From assembly GCA_002315945.1 (NCBI GenBank), contig DCIJ01000058.1:23205-29095 (forward strand): DNA of 5,891 nucleotides, read 5' to 3'. Origin of the DNA: Lachnospiraceae bacterium UBA1729 (GTDB lineage: Bacteria > Bacillota > Clostridia > Lachnospirales > Lachnospiraceae). The notes below the pieces were generated by a model that was not told the DNA's origin, ran no database searches, and saw only the letters and a list, made by a program, of their open reading frames with translations. Both the position numbers and the translations under genes were made by a program. This document shows positions 1 to 5,170 of this stretch, piece by piece (the first letter of the stretch is position 1; each line of letters starts with the position of its first letter).

Positions 1-579
1 ATCTTTGCTATGAGCATCTCTTAAATCTTTTGCGATTTTTACGATATCATTTCCGAGAAGGTTGTTAAAGTAATTATCTTCGGAAATAGAAGCTGTCGCC
101 AATGTTTTCATATAATGATCTTCATCAGATATGCCTTTGTTTTGAAGACGGACTCTTGTATGTTCAATCATTTTGTTGAGGTTTCTAAATTGCATTCCGG
201 CAAGATTGTCAACGTAGATTTCCATGTCAGTGAGAAAATTCGTAAACTCAGGATGTTTTATTATTTCACAAATCAGGCGAGCATTCAGTTTGCCTTTTTT
301 TAATATTTCAACAGTTTCATCATCTAACCCTAAGTCATCAACAGGGAACCTGTGTTGTTCACGATTTTCGGTAAGACCTAACAAATAATCAGATGTTACA
401 CCATAAAACTTCGCAAGGGTGACAATAGCCTTGTGGGTAATTTCTTTATAATCATCCGTTTCATAATTTCCAAGAGATGCTCTTGATATGCCGGTCTGCT
501 CTGACAGTTCTTGCAGAGACAGGCCTTTTTCTATTCTCAAATCTTTCAATTTTTCCTGAATCGATAATTTACATTTCAT
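1..579 (-). CDS. XRE-family helix-turn-helix regulator of a mobile element (partial, C-terminus beyond left edge)
   Basis: The minus strand is open from an ATG at 579-577 to the left edge, giving 193 codons with no stop, so the C-terminus is missing. A good Shine-Dalgarno (AAAGGAGA) lies just upstream of the ATG. Residues about 5-65 form an XRE/Cro-C1 helix-turn-helix: a first helix (IQEKLKDLRIEKGLS), LQELSEQTGISRASLGNYE as the HTH pair, then a repressor-like segment ending FYGVTSDYLLGLTE. The rest is a long helical C-terminal region (DDETVEILKKGKLNARL onward) of the kind I associate with regulators on Clostridia integrative elements. That domain is probably for oligomerization or signal sensing, and I do not know its ligand. 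The gene is divergent from the mobC-like gene with about 213 bp between them, so it may regulate the mobilization gene and itself. The HTH assignment is secure; the target is inferred. Confidence 0.88.
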   Translation of the reverse strand, partial: MKCKLSIQEKLKDLRIEKGLSLQELSEQTGISRASLGNYETDDYKEITHKAIVTLAKFYGVTSDYLLGLTENREQHRFPVDDLGLDDETVEILKKGKLNARLICEIIKHPEFTNFLTDMEIYVDNLAGMQFRNLNKMIEHTRVRLQNKGISDEDHYMKTLATASISEDNYFNNLLGNDIVKIAKDLRDAHSKD

Positions 580-624
580 GAAACCAATCTCCTTTAACAA
601 AGTTTATATAAATGGCACATCTAC

Positions 625-630
625 ATTATA
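625..630 (-). promoter_or_regulatory. Candidate -10 hexamer for the XRE gene
   Basis: Read on the minus strand this is an exact TATAAT, about 45 bases upstream of the start codon at 579. No convincing -35 is visible at 16-18 bp (the 17-bp position reads TATCCC), so the promoter would be weak or activator-dependent. Only the -10 is supported. Confidence 0.35.
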
Positions 631-711
631 ACGGAACGCATGTTTGTGGGATACGGCTAAATCTAAAAACATGGAATTTTTAATTCTTTTAAAAATATTC
701 CTACCTCTTGG

Positions 712-733
712 ATATACGGATTGGACCGTATAT
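712..733. promoter_or_regulatory. Perfect inverted repeat upstream of mobC-like gene (candidate operator)
   Basis: ATATACGG (712-719) and CCGTATAT (726-733) are perfect inverted repeats around a 6-base spacer. The block sits 60-80 bases upstream of the mobC-like start. It is flanked by a CTTGGATA direct repeat (707-714 and 736-743). The symmetry and location fit an operator for the divergent XRE regulator or a relaxosome binding site. There is no T-tract, so it is not a terminator. Confidence 0.5.
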
Positions 734-792
734 TTCTTGGATAATGTGTTCATAAACAATGATTTCCAGTCTGGAGAGGAGGTAAAAAGAAA

Positions 793-1140
793 ATGCTAAA
801 TCAAGGATATGTTCTATGTGACAAACAAATTCATATCAAGTTATCAGAGGCGGAATTACAGATGATCCGGGATAGGATGGCGCAGATGGGATTTAAAAAC
901 CTGAGCGCTTATGTTCGAAAGATGGCAATTGATGGATATTACATTCGTGTCGATTTTAAAGAACTTCTTGAAATTATCAGACTCATGAGAATTGACAGCA
1001 ACAATATCAATCAGATAGCTAAAGCTGTTAATTCATACGGAGTAGCTGATAGCAAAATCATTTCTGATATGAAAGCTGAACATGAAAAGGTTTTAAAGAA
1101 AGTTGAGAAGCGTTTTGACAAATATCTTGAAATTATGTAA
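793..1140 (+). CDS. mobC: MobC-like plasmid mobilization relaxosome protein
   Basis: This 115-aa protein follows a strong Shine-Dalgarno (AGGAGGT, 777-783) at 9-nt spacing, which supports the ATG at 793. Residues about 12-50 (KQIHIKLSEAELQMIRDRM, then NLSAYVRKMAIDG) read as a ribbon-helix-helix DNA-binding region. Residues about 65-83 carry RIDSNNINQIAKAVNSYG, matching the conserved 'NNINQIAK.xN' signature of the bacterial mobilization MobC family. The C-terminal 30 residues are a charged helix, probably coiled-coil. In known MOBP systems MobC binds oriT next to the nick site, opens the duplex and helps the relaxase. Here no relaxase follows, although such genes are normally adjacent; instead there is a hairpin-rich non-coding stretch. 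The protein may serve a relaxase encoded left of the window or on a co-resident element. The family call is firm; the relaxase partner is unknown. Confidence 0.85.
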   Translation: MLNQGYVLCDKQIHIKLSEAELQMIRDRMAQMGFKNLSAYVRKMAIDGYYIRVDFKELLEIIRLMRIDSNNINQIAKAVNSYGVADSKIISDMKAEHEKVLKKVEKRFDKYLEIM

Positions 1141-1304
1141 TTGGGTTTTCAGCCTGCTATGCAGGCGTAGCTTGTCGATGAAAATCGGCAATCAGGGGGA
1201 TTGGGGCATTCTCCCCAACAAGCAAAATCGCATCAGGTGTACACCGATGCACTGCTTGCCAATTTGTGAAAGGCCAAAAATCTCATTTAAGGAAGGGGAT
1301 AGCT
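1141..1304. other. Hairpin-rich non-coding region after mobC (candidate oriT)
   Basis: This 164-base stretch holds three separate inverted repeats. The first is GCCTGC/GCAGGC around TAT (1152-1166). The second is TTGGGG/CCCCAA around a 6-nt loop (1201-1218). The third is a nested structure at 1219-1258, with outer arms CAAGCA/TGCTTG and inner arms GCATC/GATGC enclosing the palindrome GGTGTACACC. None is followed by a T-tract, so they are not intrinsic terminators. Dense inverted repeats next to mobC are what an oriT looks like, where MobC and a relaxase would bind. I could not find a nick motif of the RSF1010/pIP501 type (AAGTGCGCCCT), so the oriT call is inference. Confidence 0.45.
1219..1258. 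repeat. Nested imperfect hairpin with GGTGTACACC core
   Basis: The outer arms CAAGCA (1219-1224) and TGCTTG (1253-1258) are perfect complements. Inside them, GCATC (1230-1234) pairs with GATGC (1246-1250) and flanks the 10-bp palindrome GGTGTACACC (1236-1245), with one bulged A at 1235. It is the largest secondary structure in the candidate oriT region. Confidence 0.65.
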
Positions 1305-1499
1305 GTGAAGAATAAAGTGATAGTAAAAGACAAAGATGAATGGAGTTCTCTTGCAAACTATATCGGAAATATAATAGCAAAATACGCTGATGAAATTGAT
1401 TTTGATTCATTACCGGATCCTGATGTCTATCTTCAAAAAAGATATATATATCAATCTTATAAGGCGTATATGAAGTTTCGTAATAAGAAAACGAAGTAG
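1305..1499 (+). CDS. Small hypothetical protein of mobile element
   Basis: I do not recognise this 64-aa protein beyond its resemblance to small proteins found near mobilization genes in Clostridia elements. I chose GTG 1305 because AGGAAGGGG (1290-1298) sits 6 nt before it. An upstream in-frame GTG at 1266 would add 13 residues, but it has no ribosome site and lies at the edge of the hairpin region. The sequence is acidic in the middle (YADEIDFDSLPDPD) and basic at both ends (KNKVIVKDKDEW at the start, KFRNKKTK at the end). It has no membrane segment, signal peptide or cysteines. It lies between the candidate oriT and the XRE promoter and ends only 5 bases before the latter's -35 box, so it is probably expressed from upstream. 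No function is assigned. Confidence 0.65.
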   Translation: MKNKVIVKDKDEWSSLANYIGNIIAKYADEIDFDSLPDPDVYLQKRYIYQSYKAYMKFRNKKTK

Positions 1500-1503
1500 A
1501 ATA

Positions 1504-1532
1504 TTGAAGGATATCATGAGGTGTGGTAAAAT
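1504..1532 (+). promoter_or_regulatory. SigA-type promoter of the second XRE gene
   Basis: TTGAAG at 1504-1509 (4 of 6 to TTGACA), a 17-bp spacer and TAAAAT at 1527-1532 (5 of 6) preceded by an extended TG at 1524-1525 form a good vegetative promoter. The expected start near 1539 falls inside the left arm of an inverted repeat. Confidence 0.65.
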
Positions 1533-1534
1533 AA

Positions 1535-1565
1535 ATTCACTAATATGAATGTTATATAAGTGAAT
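1535..1565. promoter_or_regulatory. Inverted repeat over transcription start (candidate XRE operator)
   Basis: ATTCACT (1535-1541) and AGTGAAT (1559-1565) are perfect complements separated by 17 bases. The left arm covers the predicted start of the promoter at 1504-1532. The repeat ends 20 bases before the XRE start codon, the usual arrangement for autorepression by an XRE protein. The binding protein is inferred. Confidence 0.5.
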
Positions 1566-1585
1566 AACGAAGCGAGGTATCACTC

Positions 1586-1948
1586 ATGATTATCAGTGAA
1601 AGAATTATAAAGGTTTTGAAAGAACGTAATATGACACAGGCGGAGTTTGCAAAGCAGGTTGGGATTTCTACAAGCACTATAAGCGAATGGAAAAAGAGAA
1701 AGACCAATCCTACTGTAGAAAAGATAATGGATATTTGTAATGTATTACAAATTACCCCGGAGCAACTTCTTACCGGTAAAGGAATTGAGGATGAAGAGGA
1801 AATTGCTGCAGCAAGTCCAGAAAGTAAATTCACTCCAGGCGATATTCAGATGATTGAAGATTATCATATTCTTAAGGAAGAACAGCAGAAGCGTCTTATG
1901 GCTTATATGGAAGCACTGAAGAAGATAGAGAGCCTTGAGGATATGTAG
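1586..1948 (+). CDS. XRE-family transcriptional regulator
   Basis: This 120-aa protein has a clear Cro/C1-type HTH at residues about 6-62: ERIIKVLKERNMTQAEFAK, then QVGISTSTISEWKKRKTNP as the recognition-helix region, then VEKIMDICNVLQITPEQLLTGKG. An acidic linker (EDEEEIAAASPES) leads to a short helical C-terminus (DIQMIEDYHILKEEQQKRLMAYMEAL) likely used for dimerization. ATG 1586 follows a modest GCGAGGT ribosome site. The gene has its own promoter and a perfect inverted repeat between promoter and start codon, so autorepression is likely. It is followed at 90 bp by the palindrome upstream of the ORF6N gene and may also control that gene and the recombinase. The length fits a compact element repressor of the SinR/immunity-repressor style. 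The regulator call is firm; the regulon is inferred. Confidence 0.9.
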   Translation: MIISERIIKVLKERNMTQAEFAKQVGISTSTISEWKKRKTNPTVEKIMDICNVLQITPEQLLTGKGIEDEEEIAAASPESKFTPGDIQMIEDYHILKEEQQKRLMAYMEALKKIESLEDM

Positions 1949-1987
1949 TTAAAATTATTCGATTAAAAATTTGGATCAGTGGTTTGC

Positions 1988-2004
1988 GGTCGATTTTTTC
2001 GACC
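1988..2004. repeat. Short inverted repeat after the XRE gene
   Basis: GGTCGA (1988-1993) and TCGACC (1999-2004) are complements around a T5 loop. A second overlapping pairing, GTGGT with ACCAC, extends the symmetry to 1979-2006. On the plus strand it is followed by A residues and not T, so it is not a classical terminator. It may be a weak hairpin or a protein site upstream of the ORF6N gene. Confidence 0.4.
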
Positions 2005-2037
2005 ACAAAAAACATCTTTGTTTGAATATAGAATACA

Positions 2038-2060
2038 TGAAGTCACAATTTGTGACTTCA
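2038..2060. promoter_or_regulatory. 23-bp palindrome upstream of ORF6N gene (candidate operator, copy 1)
   Basis: The arms TGAAGTCACAA (2038-2048) and TTGTGACTTCA (2050-2060) are perfectly complementary around one central T. An identical 23-bp copy lies inside the downstream gene at 2297-2319. This copy lies 4 bases downstream of a possible -10 (TAGAAT, 2029-2034), so it would cover the transcription start. That suggests an operator, perhaps for the ORF6N protein itself. Confidence 0.6.
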
Positions 2061-2091
2061 AAAAAAGAAAATGCAAAGGAATATAGTGTTT

Positions 2092-3015
2092 ATGAAAAAT
2101 ACAACAGACTTACTCACAGTTGAATCTATTAGAAACTATGTATATACGATACGTGGACAACAGGTAATGCTCGATAGTGATTTGTCTGATATTTATGGAT
2201 ACGAGCTTAAAGCTATGAATCAGCAGGTGAAACGAAATATTGAGCGATTCCCAGAAGATTTTATGTTTCAATTGACAAAAGATGAAGTTGAATTGGTGAA
2301 GTCACAATTTGTGACTTCACGAGAAAATACATTTTTTTCTGGACAAGGTGGAGGTCGTAGAAAATTTCCATATGCCTTTACAGAACAGGGCATTTATATG
2401 TTAGCAACTGTTCTAAAAGGTGAATTGGCTACTAAGCAGAGTATTTTTATAATGCGTGCTTTTAAGGAGATGCGTCACTTCATTGCTAATAATGCTCTAA
2501 TGTTTGAGAAGATTAATGCTATCGAACTGAAGCAGTTGGAATATCAAAAAGATACAGATGAGAAGTTTGGCAGGATATTTGAGTATATGGCAAATCATGA
2601 GGAAGAAAATCAGAAGATTTTCTATGATGGTCAGATTTTTGATGCCTTCAGTTTTCTTACAGATATTATCGGACATGCAAAGAAGGAAATTGTTTTAATA
2701 GATGGATATATTGATATGATTACATTAAATATCCTTGCTAAGAAAAATTCGGGCGTTGATGTTTTTACATATACGTTGCCCAGTGCAAGAATATCTTCGC
2801 AGGATATTAATAATTTCAATGCTCAGTATCCTACATTATCAATTAAGAAGACTATAGCTTTTCATGATCGTTTTTTGATTATAGATGGCGTGGAAGGCTA
2901 TCATATCGGAGCTTCTTTGAAGGATGCAGGAAAGAAGTGTTTTGGGGTGAATAAGATAGAGGGTACGGATGTTGTTAAGGATATTATAAAGAAAGCACAA
3001 CAGACAGGTACGTAA
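2092..3015 (+). CDS. ORF6N domain protein with C-terminal phospholipase D-like domain
   Basis: The N-terminal ~110 residues are an ORF6N/KilA-N-type DNA-binding domain. Visible motifs are TIRGQQVMLDSDLSDIYGYELKAMNQ, RFPEDFMFQLTKDE, then KSQFVTS (residues 70-76) and FPYAFTEQGIYMLATVL. A helical linker (about 115-178) leads to a C-terminal domain (about 179-307) resembling PLD/HKD proteins. That domain has HDRFLIID starting at H258, which keeps the HxKx4D spacing with Arg for Lys, then GYHIGASLKD. One HKD half per chain implies dimerization if it is active. ATG 2092 follows AAAGGA (2075-2080) at 11 nt. GTG 2086, at 5 nt, is an equal candidate; ATG 2071 has no ribosome site. The gene ends 20 nt before the recombinase and is probably in its operon. 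Such proteins are common on phages and integrative elements, but their role is poorly known. A regulator or an effector with DNA specificity are both possible. Confidence 0.85.
   Translation: MKNTTDLLTVESIRNYVYTIRGQQVMLDSDLSDIYGYELKAMNQQVKRNIERFPEDFMFQLTKDEVELVKSQFVTSRENTFFSGQGGGRRKFPYAFTEQGIYMLATVLKGELATKQSIFIMRAFKEMRHFIANNALMFEKINAIELKQLEYQKDTDEKFGRIFEYMANHEEENQKIFYDGQIFDAFSFLTDIIGHAKKEIVLIDGYIDMITLNILAKKNSGVDVFTYTLPSARISSQDINNFNAQYPTLSIKKTIAFHDRFLIIDGVEGYHIGASLKDAGKKCFGVNKIEGTDVVKDIIKKAQQTGT
2297..2319. repeat. 23-bp palindrome inside ORF6N coding region (copy 2)
   Basis: This is base-for-base identical to the palindrome at 2038-2060, 259 bp downstream. Flanking G and C extend the symmetry to 25 bp (2296-2320). 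In the ORF6N frame it encodes the conserved KSQFVTS segment. Confidence 0.85.
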
Positions 3016-3035
3016 CATAGAAGGGATTGATTAAA

Positions 3036-4718
3036 TTGGGTAAGGATAAAACAAAAGTATATTTATATACGCGTGTTTCCACATCTATGCAGATAGATGG
3101 CTATTCTTTGGATGCACAGAAATCTAGAATGGAAGCTTTCTGTGAATTTAATGATTATGAAATCGCCGGAGAATATGAAGATGCCGGAAAGTCTGGTAAA
3201 TCGATTGAGGGGCGTGTTGCTTTTAACAACATGATGGAAGATATTAAATTTGGAAAAGATGATGTCTCTTTTGTTCTTGTATTTAAGCTTTCCAGATTTG
3301 GCAGAAATGCGGCTGATGTTCTCAATTCACTTCAGATTATGCAGGACTTTGGCGTGAATTTGATCTGTGTAGAGGATGGAATTGATTCATCAAAAGAAGC
3401 AGGAAGGCTTATGATTTCTGTACTGTCAGCAGTTGCCGAGATTGAGCGTGAAAACATACGTGTACAGACTATGGAAGGCCGTATGCAAAAGTCTAGAGAA
3501 GGTAAGTGGAATGGCGGCTTTGCTCCTTATGGATATGCCTTGGTTGATGGAAAGCTTGAAATAAATGAAAAGGAAGCTGTAGCTATCAGAACGATCTTTA
3601 ATCAGTATGTTAATACGGATATGGGATCAAATGGAATTGCTAAGTATTTGGAAAACCATGGGATTCATAAGATTGCAAGGCAGAATGGTAAGAATCCTTT
3701 GTTTGATGCATCCTTAATACGAAGAATAATTCAGAATCCGGTATATTGCGGTAAAATTGCTTATGGCAGGAGAAGAACAGAAAAGGTTCACGGAACAAGA
3801 AATGATTATCGCCAAGTCTATAAGGATGATTACCTGCTTGTAGATGGACTTCATGAAGCTTTGGTTTCTGAAGAAGTTTGGGAACAGGCACAGGTAAAGG
3901 TAGCAGCTCAGGCTAAAAAATATGAAAAGGTAAATTCGCCTAAAGGTGAGAAAATACATCTTTTATCAGGTGTATTAAGGTGTCCTGTCTGTGGTGCAGG
4001 CATGTATGGGAATAAAAGTATTAAGCATAGAAAAGATGGCACAAAGTACAGTGATTATTTTTACTATGGCTGTAAGCATCGCAATATGACCAGAGGGCAT
4101 AAATGCGACTATCGAAAGCAGGTTTCAGAGACGAAGTTGGATAGTGCGGTAGTTGAAGTGCTTCGTAAGTTGGTGAGCAATAAGAAATTTGCCGCAATGA
4201 TGCGTGAGAAAATCAGTATGGAAGTTGATACCTCAGCACTTGATCAGGAAATATCTGCTCAGGAAAAGACGCTACGCCAAAGTTACTTGAACAAGGATGC
4301 CATTCTTTCAGATTTGGACAACTTGGATTATGAAGATAAGCATTATAAGAGAAGGAAAGCAGATTTAGAGGACCGCCTCAGTAAGACTTATGATAAAATC
4401 GAAGAAACAGAAAATGCCTTAGTAGAGGCTAAAGCTAAGAAGAGATCGATACTTGCTGAAAAGGTTTGCGGAGACAATATCTATAAAGCTTTAATCTTTT
4501 TTGACAAAATGTATGAGCCGATGAATGAAGCGGAACGCAGAGAGTTCTTGACTCAGTTCATTGAAAAGGTCGAGATCTACGAAGAAGAGCAGGCGAACGG
4601 TCAGTGGCTTAAGTCCATTGAATTCAAACTTCCAATCATTTCAAAAGACATGAAGATTAGTTTGGATAATGGTTCGCAAATTGAGACGGTAGCGCTGTTG
4701 TCCCGGAAAAGTGGTTGA
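3036..4718 (+). CDS. Large serine recombinase (integrase of the element)
   Basis: This 560-aa protein has the full large serine recombinase layout. The catalytic resolvase domain (about 7-150) has YTRVS with nucleophile Ser15, and KLSRFGRNAADVLN and ERENIRVQTMEGR later in it. A recombinase domain follows (about 165-290, GSNGIAKYLENHGI, IIQNPVYCGKIAYGRRR). Then comes a zinc ribbon with CPVC at 316-319 and Cys346 and Cys357, and a long coiled coil (about 400-480) of the type that controls integration direction. TTG 3036 was chosen because AAGGG lies 10 nt before it. TTG 3027 abuts the ribosome site and is unlikely. It would integrate and excise the element through short att sites without target duplication. 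The last residues, IETVALLSRKSG, are encoded by a sequence that recurs at 5610-5626, so the stop and final codons may come from the insertion site. Confidence 0.95.
   Translation: MGKDKTKVYLYTRVSTSMQIDGYSLDAQKSRMEAFCEFNDYEIAGEYEDAGKSGKSIEGRVAFNNMMEDIKFGKDDVSFVLVFKLSRFGRNAADVLNSLQIMQDFGVNLICVEDGIDSSKEAGRLMISVLSAVAEIERENIRVQTMEGRMQKSREGKWNGGFAPYGYALVDGKLEINEKEAVAIRTIFNQYVNTDMGSNGIAKYLENHGIHKIARQNGKNPLFDASLIRRIIQNPVYCGKIAYGRRRTEKVHGTRNDYRQVYKDDYLLVDGLHEALVSEEVWEQAQVKVAAQAKKYEKVNSPKGEKIHLLSGVLRCPVCGAGMYGNKSIKHRKDGTKYSDYFYYGCKHRNMTRGHKCDYRKQVSETKLDSAVVEVLRKLVSNKKFAAMMREKISMEVDTSALDQEISAQEKTLRQSYLNKDAILSDLDNLDYEDKHYKRRKADLEDRLSKTYDKIEETENALVEAKAKKRSILAEKVCGDNIYKALIFFDKMYEPMNEAERREFLTQFIEKVEIYEEEQANGQWLKSIEFKLPIISKDMKISLDNGSQIETVALLSRKSG
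4683..4699 (+). repeat. Candidate attachment core, left copy
   Basis: GAGACGGTAGCGCTGTT lies in the last codons of the serine recombinase gene and encodes ETVAL plus the start of the next Leu. It recurs at 5610-5626 with one mismatch (G4689 versus A5616), in direct orientation and in the same codon phase. A direct repeat at the 3' end of an integrase gene is where an att site is expected. Confidence 0.6.
4706..4716 (+). repeat. 11-bp direct repeat, left copy
   Basis: GAAAAGTGGTT here overlaps the recombinase stop region and recurs exactly at 5580-5590. Looser similarity continues beyond it (GA-CAAGTGA against AAACAAATGA). The two copies bracket the 0.87-kb cassette. Confidence 0.6.
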
Positions 4719-4727
4719 CAAGTGAAG

Positions 4728-4757
4728 AAAAAGATTATCCGCATGGATAATCTTTTT
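4728..4757. terminator. Bidirectional intrinsic terminator after the recombinase
   Basis: Perfect 13-base arms, AAAAAGATTATCC (4728-4740) and GGATAATCTTTTT (4745-4757), enclose a GCAT loop, with T-rich sequence after it on both strands. It ends the recombinase transcript 10 bases past the stop codon and separates it from the next promoter. Confidence 0.9.
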
Positions 4758-4781
4758 ATTTTGATTACTATATGACAAAAA

Positions 4782-4826
4782 CACTTTGACACAAAACTAT
4801 ATCCGACTTATAATCGTGACAAAGTG
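4782..4826. promoter_or_regulatory. Inverted repeat bracketing the cassette promoter (candidate operator)
   Basis: CACTTTGACAC (4782-4792) and GTGACAAAGTG (4816-4826) are inverted repeats with a single mismatch. They overlap the -35 box on one side and the transcription start on the other, so a bound dimer or tetramer would block the promoter. The likeliest binder is the HTH protein encoded next (inference). Confidence 0.55.
4786..4814 (+). promoter_or_regulatory. Perfect-consensus SigA promoter of the HTH/BECR-like cassette
   Basis: An exact TTGACA (4786-4791), a 17-bp spacer and an exact TATAAT (4809-4814) give 12 of 12 consensus matches. Such a strong promoter usually needs repression, consistent with the inverted repeat around it. 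Confidence 0.9.
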
Positions 4827-4867
4827 AAAATGACATGGAGTGTGAGAAATACAAAGGTGAAATTATC

Positions 4868-5158
4868 ATGAAAAAGGTTATGACATTGGAAGAAGCAGTA
4901 ATGCGAATTGAAGAACTTGAGAAGGAAAACGCAGAACTTAGAAAAGAAGTTGAATATTATAAAAATAGAAAAACCAGTGGTCGTAGGAGGCATAATGCAA
5001 AGTGGATGGCAATATATAATGATTTTGTGACTTGTTATGAAGAAGGAATGAAAATGGTGGAAATAGCTAAGAGAAACAATATAAGTGAGCGCAGCATTTA
5101 TAGATATAAGGCTTATTATGACAGAATGAAAGAAAATACTGAAAATCAAAAAAAGTAA
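4868..5158 (+). CDS. Leucine-zipper plus helix-turn-helix DNA-binding protein
   Basis: I chose ATG 4868 because AAAGGTGA (4853-4860) lies 7 nt upstream; an in-frame ATG at 4835 has no ribosome site. The 96-aa protein starts with a heptad coiled coil. Leu7, Ile14, Asn21 and Val28 fall at one core position and Ala10, Leu17, Leu24 and Tyr31 at the other; the buried Asn resembles bZIP zippers. A basic hinge (NRKTSGRRRHNAK, 33-45) leads to a second half containing an HTH at about 60-84 (GMKMVEIAKRNNISERSIYRYKAYY), similar to resolvase/transposase-type DNA-binding heads. It probably binds DNA as a dimer. It has a repressible-looking strong promoter and is 12 bp from the next gene, so it is likely an autoregulator controlling both. 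An antitoxin-like role is conceivable but unproven. I do not recognise a named family. Confidence 0.8.
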   Translation: MKKVMTLEEAVMRIEELEKENAELRKEVEYYKNRKTSGRRRHNAKWMAIYNDFVTCYEEGMKMVEIAKRNNISERSIYRYKAYYDRMKENTENQKK

Positions 5159-5170
5159 AAGTGAGGATAT

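Noticed and set aside
115..303. 62-codon plus-strand ORF near the left edge
   Set aside because: It lies antisense inside the minus-strand XRE gene, has no ribosome site and gives an unremarkable protein. The minus-strand reading has a clear HTH.
1141..1304. RSF1010/pIP501-type nick site in the candidate oriT
   Set aside because: I looked for AAGTGCG-like sequence next to the inverted repeats and did not find it, so the exact nick site is not annotated.
1103..1410. Overlapping ORFs on both strands across the mobC end and the hairpin region (1103-1315 plus, 1192-1410 minus)
   Set aside because: They overlap better-supported genes and the inverted repeats, and have no ribosome sites or recognisable motifs.
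1552..1833. 93-codon minus-strand ORF with hydrophobic stretches
   Set aside because: It is a shadow of the XRE gene; the hydrophobicity is an artefact of reading A-rich codons backwards.
1988..2004. Hairpin after the XRE gene as an intrinsic terminator
   Set aside because: On the plus strand the stem is followed by A residues, and on the minus strand by mixed sequence, so there is no U-tract in either direction.
4808..5149. 113-codon minus-strand ORF over the zipper-HTH gene
   Set aside because: It is a hydrophobic shadow of a plus-strand gene with a perfect promoter and good ribosome site.
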